From Inediibacterium massiliense (GTDB taxonomy: Bacteria > Bacillota > Clostridia > Peptostreptococcales > Thermotaleaceae), in the NCBI RefSeq assembly GCF_001282725.1, contig NZ_LN876586.1, positions 521,009 to 585,008 of the forward strand: a stretch of DNA of 64,000 nucleotides, written 5' to 3'. A model generated the notes under the pieces. It was not told the origin of the DNA and did no database searches. It was given only the letters and a program-made list of their open reading frames with translations. The translations under genes and the position numbers were made by a program. Shown here piece after piece: positions 42,135 to 51,231 of the stretch; within the stretch, counting starts at the first letter, position 1, and each line of letters opens with the position of its first letter.

Positions 42135-43652
42135 ATGAGTGCCAAGGCAGAAAAGAAAAAAAGAAGTTTCCCTACGGCGTATACGGTATTATTTATTGTT
42201 TTAATTTTAGCAGCAATTTTAACGTATATTGTTCCAGCAGGTTCTTATGCTAAATTAATGTTTGATAGTGAAAACAAAGTATTTGTAATCACTTCACCTG
42301 ATGGAGAATCTACACAGGAGTATCCAGGAACACAAGCTACACTAGATAAGCTTGGAGTTAAGGTAGATATTACCAAGTTTACAGATGGAAGTATCTACAA
42401 AGCAATTGCTATTCCAGGAACTTATGAAAAATTAGAAAGTAAACCACAAGGAATTATTGAAATCATCAGAGCTCCGATTCAAGGTCTTTATGATACAGCA
42501 GATATTATTATGTTTGTATTTATTATAGGTGGAATTATTGGCGTTTTAAATAATAGTGGTGCCTTTGATGCAGGTTTTGCAAGTCTTTCAAGAATTACAA
42601 AAGGTAGAGAATATTTACTTATTGTAATTGTTACTTTTATCATTTCCTTAGGAGGTACAACTTTTGGTCTTGCAGAAGAGACCATTGCACTTTATCCTAT
42701 TTTGGTTCCTGTATTTATGGTGGCAGGCTATGATGCCATTGTCTGTATAGCAGCTTTATATATGGGATCCTCTATTGGTACAATGTTTTCAACGGTAAAC
42801 CCTTTCTGTTCTGTTATAGGATCTAATGCGGCAGGAATATCTTTTACAAATGGTCTTGTATTAAGAACTGTTGGACTTGTTATTGCTACGGCAGTGACTG
42901 TTATTTATATTGTAAGATATGCTGAAAAAATAAAGAAAAATCCTTCTGCGTCTTTAATTTTTGATCAAAAAGAAGATATAGAAAAGAAATTCTTTAATAG
43001 AAATGCAGAGGTTCCAGAGTTTACATTTAGAAGAAAGTCAATGATTTTAATATTTGCACTTGCATTTGGTGTAATGATTTGGGGTGTCTCTTCTCAAGGC
43101 TGGTGGTTTGAGGAAATGACAGCATTATTCTTAGCTGTAGGAATTCTTATTTGTATCATCTCTGGAATGGGTGAGAAAAAAGCTGTGAATGAGTTTGTGA
43201 CAGGAGCCGCTGAGTTGGTAGGAGTAGCTCTTACTATCGGGGTTGCAAGAGCAGTAAACTTGATTATGGACAATGGATTGATTTCTGACTCTATTCTTTA
43301 TGGAGCAACAAATATAGTAAGTGGAATGAATGCGGGACTATTCTCTATATTAATGTTGGTTATATTTTGTATTCTTGGATTTTTTATTCCATCTGCATCA
43401 GGACTTGCAGTGTTATCTATGCCTATCATGGCGCCTCTTGCAGATACAGTAGGTCTTCCAAGAGATGTAGTAGTAAGTGCTTATCAATATGGTCAAGGAT
43501 TAATGGCGTTTATTACTCCAACAGGACTCATATTGGTAACTCTATCTATGGTAGATGTAACTTATGACAAATGGTTAAAATTTATTATGCCTCTGATGGG
43601 GATTGTTGGAGGATTTTCAGCAGTGATGTTATTGATTCAAGCATTAATTTAA
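42135..43652 (+). CDS. YfcC-family basic-amino-acid/anion transporter
   Basis: A 505-residue membrane protein with about 12 hydrophobic segments and the family start R-S-F-P-T-A-Y-T-V-L-F-I-V-L-I. A first extracytoplasmic loop (~50-120) and G-S-S-I-G-T-M-F-S-T-V-N-P-F motif follow, with S-A-S-G-L-A-V-L-S-M-P-I-M-A-P near the end. YfcC/ArcD-like members carry arginine, ornithine or other amino acids or dicarboxylates; the substrate here is unknown. It follows pepV by 12 bp, so import or exchange of peptide-derived amino acids is likely. Confidence 0.85.
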   Translation: MSAKAEKKKRSFPTAYTVLFIVLILAAILTYIVPAGSYAKLMFDSENKVFVITSPDGESTQEYPGTQATLDKLGVKVDITKFTDGSIYKAIAIPGTYEKLESKPQGIIEIIRAPIQGLYDTADIIMFVFIIGGIIGVLNNSGAFDAGFASLSRITKGREYLLIVIVTFIISLGGTTFGLAEETIALYPILVPVFMVAGYDAIVCIAALYMGSSIGTMFSTVNPFCSVIGSNAAGISFTNGLVLRTVGLVIATAVTVIYIVRYAEKIKKNPSASLIFDQKEDIEKKFFNRNAEVPEFTFRRKSMILIFALAFGVMIWGVSSQGWWFEEMTALFLAVGILICIISGMGEKKAVNEFVTGAAELVGVALTIGVARAVNLIMDNGLISDSILYGATNIVSGMNAGLFSILMLVIFCILGFFIPSASGLAVLSMPIMAPLADTVGLPRDVVVSAYQYGQGLMAFITPTGLILVTLSMVDVTYDKWLKFIMPLMGIVGGFSAVMLLIQALI

Positions 43653-43661
43653 AACAAAATG

Positions 43662-43710
43662 GAGGTTATCATACAAAAGAAATAATTTTCTTTTGAGATA
43701 ACCTCTCTTT
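43662..43710 (+). terminator. Long-stem terminator
   Basis: GAGGTTATC (43662-43670) pairs with GATAACCTC (43697-43705) and inner AAAAGAA with TTCTTTT; TCTTT follows. Ends the pepV-yfcC unit. Confidence 0.8.
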
Positions 43711-43753
43711 GCTATAGTAATATAGACTATAATTAAAATAGGAGGGAATAAAA

Positions 43754-44974
43754 ATGGAAAAAGCTTGTGAAAAATTACTTAGATATGTAAAGATTAATAC
43801 AAAATCAGATGATACTTCACAAACTGTACCAAGTACACAAACCCAGTTTGAATTGGCTCGTTTATTAGTAGATGAATTAAAAAATATGGGTATTGAAGAT
43901 GCTCATGTAGATGAAAAATGTTATGTTATGGGAACTTTGAAGGGAAATGTAGAAAATGCACCTTCTATAGGTTTAATTGCCCATTTAGATACCAGTCCTG
44001 AGATGTCAGGTGAAAATGTGAAAGCAAATATAATTAAAGATTATGATGGAGAAGATATTGTTTTAAATAAAGACTTAAATATTGTGATGAAGGTATCAGA
44101 CTTTCCATATCTAAAGGATTACAAAGGAAAAACACTGATTACTACAGATGGAACAACGCTACTTGGAGCAGATGATAAAGCTGGAATAGCAGAAATTATG
44201 ACTGCTGTTGAATATTTTATCAATCATCCAGAGATTAAGCATGGAGATATTAAAATTGGATTTACTCCAGATGAAGAAATAGGTAGCGGTGCAGATTATT
44301 TTGATGTAGAAAAATTTGGAGCAGACTTTGCTTATACAATAGATGGAGGAGTACTTGGAGAGATAGAATATGAAAATTTCAATGCAGCTTCAGCTTATAT
44401 TAAAGTAAATGGTTCTAATATTCATCCAGGAGAAGCAAAGCTTAAAATGAAAAATTCTATGTTAATAGGAATGGAACTTAATGGACTTTTACCAACCTTT
44501 GAAGTTCCTCAATATACAGAAGGATATGAAGGATTTTATCATTTAGACAAATTTGATGGTTCTGTTGAAGTGACAGAGATGGAATATATTATAAGAGATC
44601 ATGATATGGAAAAATTCCAAAATAAAAAAGCTTTTATGAAAAAGGCTTGTGAATTTATAGATGAAAAATACGGTCAAGGTACAGTAGAGCTTAGAATAGA
44701 AGATTCTTATTTGAATATGAAAGAAAAAATATTGCCAGTAATACATATTGTAGATTCAGTAGTAAAAGCTATGGAAACTGTAGGGGTAACACCTATGGTA
44801 AAAGCTATCAGAGGAGGTACAGATGGAGCAAGACTATCTTATATGGGATTACCAACTCCTAATATATTCACAGGTGGCTTTAACTTCCATGGAAAATTTG
44901 AAGCCATATGTGTAGAAGATATGGAAAAGGCAGTGGAAACTATAATCGAAGTGATAAAAGGTTATGTAAAATAA
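43754..44974 (+). CDS. pepT: Tripeptide aminopeptidase PepT
   Basis: A 406-residue M20B zinc aminopeptidase that removes the N-terminal residue of tripeptides. Motifs: L-I-A-H-L-D-T-S-P (metal His about 78), T-L-L-G-A-D-D-K-A-G-I-A-E-I (bridging Asp), T-P-D-E-E-I-G-S-G-A (catalytic Glu pair), and the C-terminal R-G-G-T-D-G-A-R-L-S-Y-M-G-L-P-T-P-N-I-F-T-G with F-H-G-K-F-E. AGGAGGG precedes ATG. It is separated from the YfcC gene by a terminator, so it probably has its own promoter. Confidence 0.95.
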   Translation: MEKACEKLLRYVKINTKSDDTSQTVPSTQTQFELARLLVDELKNMGIEDAHVDEKCYVMGTLKGNVENAPSIGLIAHLDTSPEMSGENVKANIIKDYDGEDIVLNKDLNIVMKVSDFPYLKDYKGKTLITTDGTTLLGADDKAGIAEIMTAVEYFINHPEIKHGDIKIGFTPDEEIGSGADYFDVEKFGADFAYTIDGGVLGEIEYENFNAASAYIKVNGSNIHPGEAKLKMKNSMLIGMELNGLLPTFEVPQYTEGYEGFYHLDKFDGSVEVTEMEYIIRDHDMEKFQNKKAFMKKACEFIDEKYGQGTVELRIEDSYLNMKEKILPVIHIVDSVVKAMETVGVTPMVKAIRGGTDGARLSYMGLPTPNIFTGGFNFHGKFEAICVEDMEKAVETIIEVIKGYVK

Positions 44975-45008
44975 ATAATATCTTAAATGCATTGATAAAA
45001 AATTATAG

Positions 45009-45064
45009 AAATGTCGCCGACCTCCAATGGGGCAAAAATTACGGGAGATGGACGACATTTTTAT
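45009..45064 (+). terminator. Terminator of pepT with an elaborate stem
   Basis: AAATGTCG and CGACATTT close a structure with an inner CCTCC/GGGAG helix and T-run. The GC-rich inner part is unusual for this genome. 45065-45233 is AT-rich with no gene seen. Confidence 0.75.
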
Positions 45065-45233
45065 TTAATTATTTTTAGATGATACTTTATATCAAATACA
45101 TATCAATATATCATGCTTATATTATTTATATTTATGTATCAATATAAATATAAATAAATACAAGTTTCAGCTACTGATGCAAATAGGAGATACGAGCATA
45201 TATTACATATAATGAAAAGAAGGGCGGATCAAA

Positions 45234-45512
45234 ATGAAATATTTTTTGGCTATCATTATTGCTGTGTTTGCCTCCTTGTTATATGAAACTCTTAAAGTTG
45301 TAGATCATGCTATATTACAAACTGCTGCAGCAAAACCTTATGTAATTTTTAGACAAATTATTTTGGTAGTTTTTTCAGTGTATATAGTTTTGACTAGTTA
45401 TAAAGATTATCAAAAGTTAGGGAAAAAAGCACTTATTACCCCTATAATCTTTTGTATAGGCATGGGGTATCTTATGATAATTACATGGAGACAAATGATG
45501 AGTGTTTTATAA
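45234..45512 (+). CDS. Small hypothetical membrane protein
   Basis: A 92-residue protein with three hydrophobic helices: KYFLAIIIAVFASLLYETL (1-20), IFRQIILVVFSVYIVLTSY (38-57), and ITPIIFCIGMGYLMIITW (67-86). No motif or known family recognised; it is not a holin or toxin on sequence alone. AAGGGCGG serves as SD. It is monocistronic between the pepT terminator and its own terminator. Confidence 0.6.
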   Translation: MKYFLAIIIAVFASLLYETLKVVDHAILQTAAAKPYVIFRQIILVVFSVYIVLTSYKDYQKLGKKALITPIIFCIGMGYLMIITWRQMMSVL

Positions 45513-45554
45513 GGCGTGAGAAAAAGATAAAGAATATACACAAAAGATGATAAT

Positions 45555-45599
45555 AAAAACCTCTTAGTATGCTAAAAATTTACATATTAAGAGGTTTTT
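45555..45599 (+). terminator. Intrinsic terminator of the small membrane protein gene
   Basis: CCTCTTA-TATG and CATA-TAAGAGG with one-base bulges, an 11-base loop, then GTTTTT. Confidence 0.88.
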
Positions 45600-45663
45600 G
45601 AATGATTTTTTTATTTTGGGGTATACAAATTAGAACTTAGAAAACAAAAAAAGGGGAGATTGT

Positions 45664-47001
45664 ATGAAAGCAAAAAGGCTAATTATTATAGGAGGGGATG
45701 CGGCAGGTATGAGTGCAGCTGCCAAAGCAAAAAGAATAGATCCTAGTTTAGAAATTATTGTTTTTGAAAAAGGAGAATATATTTCTTATGCACAATGTGG
45801 ACTACCTTATTATATTTCTGATATTACAAAGGATAAAGAAAAATTAATTGCAAGAAGACCAAAAGACTTTGAAGAACAAGGAATATCTGTTTTTATAAAT
45901 CATGAAGTGATGAAAATTAATGTAAAACATAAAACTGTAGAAGTAATGGATCAAAACAAAAATACATTTGAAACAAAATATGATACACTATTGATTGCTA
46001 CTGGTGCAGACCCGAATATACCAAATGTTAGAGGCGTAAATTTAAAAAATATATTTACATTAAAAAGTATTTCAGATGCAGAAAATATAAAGAAAACAGT
46101 TCAAAGAGAAGACATTAAAAATGTAGTATTAATAGGTGGAGGATATATCAATGTAGAGCTTATAGAATCAATGCTTTTATTAGGAAAAGAAGTACGAATC
46201 ATCCAAAGACCAAAAACTTTATTAAATATTATGGATGAGGAATTTGGAATGATGTTGCAAGAAAAAGTAAAAAAGCATGGATGCTTGGTACATACAGAGG
46301 AAAGCTTAGAGGAGATTATAGGAGAAGAAAAGGTAGAGGGAGTCAAGACGAATAAAGGAGAATATAAAGCAGATGTAGTGATTATTGCAGTTGGAGTGAA
46401 ACCTAGGACTGATCTATTAAAAAATACAGGAATAGATATGTTAAAAAACGGAGCTATTCGAGTAGATGGTTATGGAAAAACATCGTTGCCAGACATTTAT
46501 GCTGCTGGAGATTGCGCGAGTGCATATCATTTGGTTAAAAAAGAAGATGTATATATTCCACTTGCAACTAATGCAAACAAGCAAGGAAAATTTACAGGAG
46601 CATCCATTGCAGGAGAAATGAAAAAATTTCCTGGAACATTAGGATCATCTGTTGTAAAAGTATTAGATATGACATTTGCCAAAACAGGCATCAATGAAAA
46701 AGAAGCCAAGCAGATGAATATAGACTATGAAACAGTAACTGTAACAGCACCTAGTCATGCAAGATACTATCCGAATCCAAAAAAGATTCATATCAAGCTT
46801 GTATATGAAAAAGAAACAAAAATATTATTAGGAGCCCAAATGGCAGGAGAAGAAGGAGTTGCAAAAAGATTAGATATATTTGCATTGGCAATTGACCGAA
46901 AAATGACAGGGGAGGAATTAGGTTATATAGATTTTTGTTATTCTCCACCATATGCAACACCTTGGGATGCAGTACATATTGCCGCAAATAATATAAAATA
47001 A
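45664..47001 (+). CDS. CoA-disulfide reductase / NADH oxidase-like flavoprotein
   Basis: A 445-residue FAD-dependent single-cysteine oxidoreductase. Rossmann FAD site I-I-I-G-G-D-A-A-G-M-S-A-A-A-K-A (about 6-21), active Cys in Y-A-Q-C-G-L-P-Y (about 43-45), second nucleotide site V-V-L-I-G-G-G-Y-I-N-V-E, FAD motif D-I-Y-A-A-G-D-C-A, and the dimerisation domain (~325-440) ending Y-S-P-P-Y-A-T-P-W-D-A. This matches the CoADR/Nox/Npx class, reducing CoA-disulfide, O2 or peroxide with NAD(P)H; a C-terminal rhodanese domain is absent. Its own start has AAAGGGGAG. Likely oxygen or disulfide defence in an anaerobe. Confidence 0.88.
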   Translation: MKAKRLIIIGGDAAGMSAAAKAKRIDPSLEIIVFEKGEYISYAQCGLPYYISDITKDKEKLIARRPKDFEEQGISVFINHEVMKINVKHKTVEVMDQNKNTFETKYDTLLIATGADPNIPNVRGVNLKNIFTLKSISDAENIKKTVQREDIKNVVLIGGGYINVELIESMLLLGKEVRIIQRPKTLLNIMDEEFGMMLQEKVKKHGCLVHTEESLEEIIGEEKVEGVKTNKGEYKADVVIIAVGVKPRTDLLKNTGIDMLKNGAIRVDGYGKTSLPDIYAAGDCASAYHLVKKEDVYIPLATNANKQGKFTGASIAGEMKKFPGTLGSSVVKVLDMTFAKTGINEKEAKQMNIDYETVTVTAPSHARYYPNPKKIHIKLVYEKETKILLGAQMAGEEGVAKRLDIFALAIDRKMTGEELGYIDFCYSPPYATPWDAVHIAANNIK

Positions 47002-47073
47002 AAAGGATTTATTAGAAGGAAATTTCTCCTTAGTCTAGAATACTAGATTTTTATAGACAGAGGAGGAGTTTTT

Positions 47074-47769
47074 ATGTTAGGAACGATTGTAAATACATTT
47101 GCTATTATAGGAGGAAGTTTGTTAGGATTATTCTTTAAAGGAGGAATTCCTAAAAAGTATAATGAAACCATTTTGAAAGCCAATGGATTAAGTGTTATTT
47201 TAATAGGAATTATGGGTGCTGTAAAAACTCAAAATTTACTTCTTTTGATTTTTAGTATGGTGATTGGAAGTATCTTAGGAGAATTTTTTAATATTGAGGA
47301 TAATCTAGATAAACTAGGAAAGTTTATAGGAAATAAATTGGGAGATGAAGAAGGAGGCATTGCAAAAGGTTTTGTAACTTCAAGTCTACTATTTTGTGTA
47401 GGATCTATGGCAATTGTAGGATCACTAGAAAGTGGATTGACTGGAAATCATCAAACTCTTTTTGCAAAATCTGTATTAGATGGAATTACTTCTATTGTTT
47501 TTACTTCTACATTAGGAATTGGAGTGATTTTTTCTGCAGTTTCTGTATTTTTATACCAAGGAATGATTACTTTGTTGGCATCTTATATGAAAGATGTATT
47601 GACTCCTGAGGTAATAGGAGAAATGTCATCTATTGGTGGACTTTTGATTATGGGATTGGGATTGAATTTGCTTGAATTTAAGAGAATAAAAGTAGGAAAT
47701 ATGCTTCCAGCTATATTTATTCCTATATTGTATTATATAGGAAAATTAATTTATTTTAAAATCATCTAG
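47074..47769 (+). CDS. DUF554 family membrane protein (YdfK/YqgA-like)
   Basis: A 231-residue integral membrane protein with about seven hydrophobic segments. It begins M-L-G-T-I-V-N-T-F-A-I-I-G-G-S-L-L-G, and has I-G-S-I-L-G-E-F-F-N-I-E and L-F-C-V-G-S-M-A-I-V-G-S-L-E-S-G-L, the DUF554 signature. Function is uncharacterised; transport is usually assumed. GAGGAGG is the SD. It is closed by the terminator at 47768. Confidence 0.9.
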   Translation: MLGTIVNTFAIIGGSLLGLFFKGGIPKKYNETILKANGLSVILIGIMGAVKTQNLLLLIFSMVIGSILGEFFNIEDNLDKLGKFIGNKLGDEEGGIAKGFVTSSLLFCVGSMAIVGSLESGLTGNHQTLFAKSVLDGITSIVFTSTLGIGVIFSAVSVFLYQGMITLLASYMKDVLTPEVIGEMSSIGGLLIMGLGLNLLEFKRIKVGNMLPAIFIPILYYIGKLIYFKII

Positions 47770-47799
47770 AGACAAGAAATTGTCTCTATTGTATTTTTT
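47768..47799 (+). terminator. Intrinsic terminator of the DUF554 gene
   Basis: AGAGACAA, loop GAAA, TTGTCTCT, then ATTGTATTTTTT; the stem begins in the stop codon. Confidence 0.9.
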
Positions 47800-48159
47800 G
47801 GAAAGTATTTATTTCGTAGTTATTATTTATATGAATGGTAATGATAAATATGATAAGGATTATATAAATTATGGATTAGGCTGAGTAAAGTTTTGAAATT
47901 TAAAGGAGTTAGCAAAAGTGATGCAATATATAACTTGCGAAATTGCATACAAGATGAAAATAAGATGGAAAGATGGTGTTGGTATTATTGAGTTTTGACA
48001 TAAAAATCTGACAATAAATGAATTAATATACATGGTTCCCAAAAGAAAAGAAAAAAGATGAATTATTATACAACAAAGCCATACCCTTTGATAATACTGA
48101 GAAATATTAGCGCATTAAAGCGTTATCTCTTTAATATGATATAATATTTATAAAATAAA
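47800..48159. other. Gene-free stretch upstream of hutH
   Basis: No credible gene on either strand (the longest SD-linked frame is a 25-codon one at about 47924-48001). It contains GGTAATGATAAATATGATAA (47837), a poor Fur-like match, and ATTAAAG/CTTTAAT (about 48114-48135), a 7-bp inverted repeat 25 bp before the hutH -35 that could be an operator. Confidence 0.5.
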
Positions 48160-48188
48160 TTGACAAAATATACGAAAACAAATATAAT
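48160..48188 (+). promoter_or_regulatory. Consensus sigma-A promoter of the hut operon
   Basis: TTGACA (48160-48165), 17 bases, TATAAT (48183-48188). Start near 48195, leader about 47 nt to hutH. Confidence 0.9.
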
Positions 48189-48241
48189 AAAATAAAATTC
48201 TAAACATTTACAAAAATAAATTTAAAACAGGAGGTACTGTC

Positions 48242-49774
48242 ATGGACAAAATTTTGATAGACGGAAATAGTTTAACATTAGAGGATGTAGTAAAAGTTGC
48301 AAGAGAAGGTTTTACAGTAGATTTGACTCAAGAAGCATTAGAAAAAGTAAAAAAATCTAGAGCTTTTGTAGATAAATTGGTAGATGAAGAAAGAACAGTA
48401 TATGGAATAACTACTGGATTTGGTAAATTTAGTGATGTAGCAATTTCTAAAGAAGAAGCAAAGGATCTCCAAAAAAACTTAATTATGAGTCATGCGTGTG
48501 GAGTAGGAGAACATTTTCCTGAAGATGTTGTAAGGGCTATTATGCTTCTTAGAGCAAATGCGTTGTCAAAAGGTTTTTCAGGTATTCAGCCAAAAACTCT
48601 TCAAACCCTTATTGAAATGATTAACAAAGGAGTTCATCCTGCTATTCCAGAAAAAGGATCTTTAGGAGCAAGTGGAGATTTAGCACCATTGTCTCATATG
48701 ACGTTAGTATTAATAGGTGAAGGAGAAGCTTATTATAAGGGAGAATTGATGACAGGAAAAGAAGCTATGGGAAAAGCTGGAATTGAGCCTGTAGTCTTAA
48801 CATCTAAAGAAGGGTTGGCATTAATCAACGGAACACAAGTAATGACTGCTGTAGGAGCACTTACTGTATATAATTCTATCCATATTTTAAAAACAGCAGA
48901 TATTGCAGCTGCACTTACTATAGAAGGATTAAATGGAATTGTAGATGCATATGATAAAAGAGTACATGAAGTAAGACCACACAAGGGACAAATGATTACA
49001 GCTAAAAATCTTTTAAGACTTGTAGAAGATAGTGAAAGAACTACTAGACAAGGAGAGATTAGAGTACAAGATGCTTATACATTAAGATGTATTCCTCAAA
49101 TTCATGGAGCTAGTAAAGATGCTATTTCGTATGTACTAGACAAAGTAAATATTGAAATCAATGGAGCTACAGACAATCCATTAATTTTTACAGAAGATGA
49201 ATCAGCTATATCAGGAGGAAATTTTCATGGGCAGCCTATGGCTTTAGCTTTTGACTTTTTAGGGATTGCCCTATCAGAAATTGCAAATGTTTCAGAAAGA
49301 AGAATAGAAAGACTTGTAAATCCTCAATTAAGTGGATTACCTGCATTTTTAACAGAGAAAGGAGGACTTCATTCAGGATTTATGATTGCTCAGTATGCAG
49401 CAGCAGCATTAGTATCTGAAAATAAAGTACTAGCTCATCCTGCTAGTGTAGATTCTATTCCTTCTTCTGCAAATCAAGAGGATCATGTAAGTATGGGAAC
49501 GATTGCAGCAAGAAAAGCAAAAGAAATTTGTGAAAATGTAAAAAATGTATTAGCTATAGAATTGATGGCAGCAGCTCAAGCTATTGACTTTGACAAAGAA
49601 AAGAATTTAGGAAAAGGAACTAAAATCGCTTATGAAAAAGTTCGTCAAGCAATACAAACCCTTCATGAAGATCGTATTTTATACAAAGATATTAATAAAT
49701 GTGCAGAGTTAATTGGTAAAAGTAATATGTTAAAAGAAGTAGAAAAGACAATAGGTGCTTTGGAGTTACAATAA
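48242..49774 (+). CDS. hutH: Histidine ammonia-lyase
   Basis: Converts L-histidine to urocanate and ammonia. The 510-residue protein is of normal length with the MIO-forming Ala-Ser-Gly in G-S-L-G-A-S-G-D-L-A-P-L-S-H (about 140-153), the Y-G-I-T-T-G-F-G-K-F N-terminal catalytic Tyr loop, N-G-T-Q, and Q-D-A-Y-T-L-R-C-I-P-Q-I-H-G-A plus N-P-L-I-F. AGGAGGTACTGTC precedes ATG. It is the first gene of the hut series on the plus strand and lies behind a consensus promoter. Confidence 0.97.
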   Translation: MDKILIDGNSLTLEDVVKVAREGFTVDLTQEALEKVKKSRAFVDKLVDEERTVYGITTGFGKFSDVAISKEEAKDLQKNLIMSHACGVGEHFPEDVVRAIMLLRANALSKGFSGIQPKTLQTLIEMINKGVHPAIPEKGSLGASGDLAPLSHMTLVLIGEGEAYYKGELMTGKEAMGKAGIEPVVLTSKEGLALINGTQVMTAVGALTVYNSIHILKTADIAAALTIEGLNGIVDAYDKRVHEVRPHKGQMITAKNLLRLVEDSERTTRQGEIRVQDAYTLRCIPQIHGASKDAISYVLDKVNIEINGATDNPLIFTEDESAISGGNFHGQPMALAFDFLGIALSEIANVSERRIERLVNPQLSGLPAFLTEKGGLHSGFMIAQYAAAALVSENKVLAHPASVDSIPSSANQEDHVSMGTIAARKAKEICENVKNVLAIELMAAAQAIDFDKEKNLGKGTKIAYEKVRQAIQTLHEDRILYKDINKCAELIGKSNMLKEVEKTIGALELQ

Positions 49775-49858
49775 AAGCAAAAACTACTTTCGTTTATCGG
49801 TTTATCATGATAAAGTATAGGATATAAATAAAAACCAAAAATAAAAAGGAGGGGGCCT

Positions 49859-51163
49859 ATGTTAACAAATCCAGTTGTGATTTCTGTAGTGATTATGAGT
49901 GTGCTGTGTCTTTTGAAGTTAAATGTTATTATTGCTCTTTTGGTAGCAGCTATTGCTGGAGGAGTAATTGGAGGCATGCCTGTTAAAGAAGTAATGGATA
50001 CTCTCATTGGTGGAATGGGAGGAAATTCAGAAACGGCTCTAAGTTATATTTTACTTGGAGCATTGGCAGCGGCTATTCATCATACAGGTCTTGCTAGCAT
50101 TTTGTCTAAAAAAATAGCAGGAATGATTCAAGGAAAACAAAAAACTCTTTTGATTATTATTGCAGTTATTAGTTGTTTTTCTCAAAATTTAATACCTGTG
50201 CATATTGCGTTTATTCCTATATTGATTCCTCCACTTCTTGGGATCATGAATAAATTAAAAGTGGACAGAAGAGGAGCAGCTTGTGCTTTAACATTCGGAT
50301 TGAAAACACCTTATGTGGCACTTCCAGTAGGTTTTGGATTAATATTTCATGGAATTATTGCCAAAGAAATGACTGCAAATGGTATAGCCATGGCAAACAC
50401 AGAGGTGTGGAAAGGAATGTGGCTTCCTGGAATAGGTATGATTGTAGGAGTATTGGTAGCTATATTTATCACCTATAGAAAACCTAGAGAATACAAAATA
50501 GATGAAAATATAGAAGAAGAAATGATCAAAGAAGAATCTGTTCAGTTGAATACATCTCATTTTGTAGCTTTGGCGGGGGCATTAGCAGCGTTGATCATTC
50601 AGCTTACAGTAGGTTCCCTACCTTTAGGAGCTTTAGTAGGACTTGGTATTATGGTTTCCTTTAGAGCCATTGACTGGAAACATATAGACAATCTTATGGA
50701 TAGCGGAATAGGTATGATGGGTTTTATCGCATTTGTCATGCTTGTAGCATCTGGATATGCTAGTGTTATTAGAGAAACAGGTGGAGTAGAAGATTTGGTG
50801 AATGCTGCTGCTAGTTTAATGGGTGGAAGTAAGTTTATTGCAGCATTTGTCATGATTATACTAGGGCTTATTATTACCATGGGAATTGGGACATCCTTTG
50901 GAACGATTCCTATCATAGCAGTAATATATGTACCTTTAGCTTTAAAAATAGGATTTAGTCCACTGGCTACAGCAGTACTCATAGGAACGGCTGCAGCACT
51001 TGGAGATGCTGGATCACCTGCCTCTGACAGTACATTAGGACCTACAGCAGGACTGAATGCAGATGGACAACATGATCATATTTGGGACACTTGTGTTCCT
51101 ACCTTTTTACACTTTAATATACCACTAATTATTTTTGGAATGATAGGGGCAATGATCTTTTAA
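49859..51163 (+). CDS. Na+/H+ antiporter-family transporter, probable histidine permease
   Basis: A 434-residue membrane protein with about 11-12 segments, of the Na_H_antiport_2 family (NhaC-related): P-V-V-I-S-V-V-I-M-S-V-L-C-L-L-K-L-N-V, A-L-S-Y-I-L-L-G-A-L-A-A-A-I, F-S-Q-N-L-I-P-V-H-I-A-F-I-P-I-L-I-P-P-L-L, G-T-S-F-G-T-I-P-I-I-A and G-D-A-G-S-P-A-S-D-S-T-L-G-P-T-A-G-L. These are seen next to hut genes in several Firmicutes, and the placement between hutH and a histidine racemase points to histidine uptake. The substrate is inferred from context. GGAGGGGG is the SD. Confidence 0.8.
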   Translation: MLTNPVVISVVIMSVLCLLKLNVIIALLVAAIAGGVIGGMPVKEVMDTLIGGMGGNSETALSYILLGALAAAIHHTGLASILSKKIAGMIQGKQKTLLIIIAVISCFSQNLIPVHIAFIPILIPPLLGIMNKLKVDRRGAACALTFGLKTPYVALPVGFGLIFHGIIAKEMTANGIAMANTEVWKGMWLPGIGMIVGVLVAIFITYRKPREYKIDENIEEEMIKEESVQLNTSHFVALAGALAALIIQLTVGSLPLGALVGLGIMVSFRAIDWKHIDNLMDSGIGMMGFIAFVMLVASGYASVIRETGGVEDLVNAAASLMGGSKFIAAFVMIILGLIITMGIGTSFGTIPIIAVIYVPLALKIGFSPLATAVLIGTAAALGDAGSPASDSTLGPTAGLNADGQHDHIWDTCVPTFLHFNIPLIIFGMIGAMIF

Positions 51164-51170
51164 AAAAAAT

Positions 51171-51206
51171 AAAGCACTCATCTTAATGGATAAAGGTGAG
51201 TGCTTT
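51171..51206 (+). terminator. Intercistronic hairpin, possible partial terminator
   Basis: AAAGCACTCA and TGAGTGCTTT form a 10-bp stem around a 16-base loop, followed by GTTC. The T-run is weak, so it may reduce rather than stop transcription into the racemase gene. Confidence 0.6.
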
Positions 51207-51231
51207 GTTCATCTAAAAAGGAGGAATGAAT

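Noticed and set aside
47836-47856. Fur box upstream of hutH
   Set aside because: Only about 12 of 19 matches and over 300 bp from the hutH promoter.
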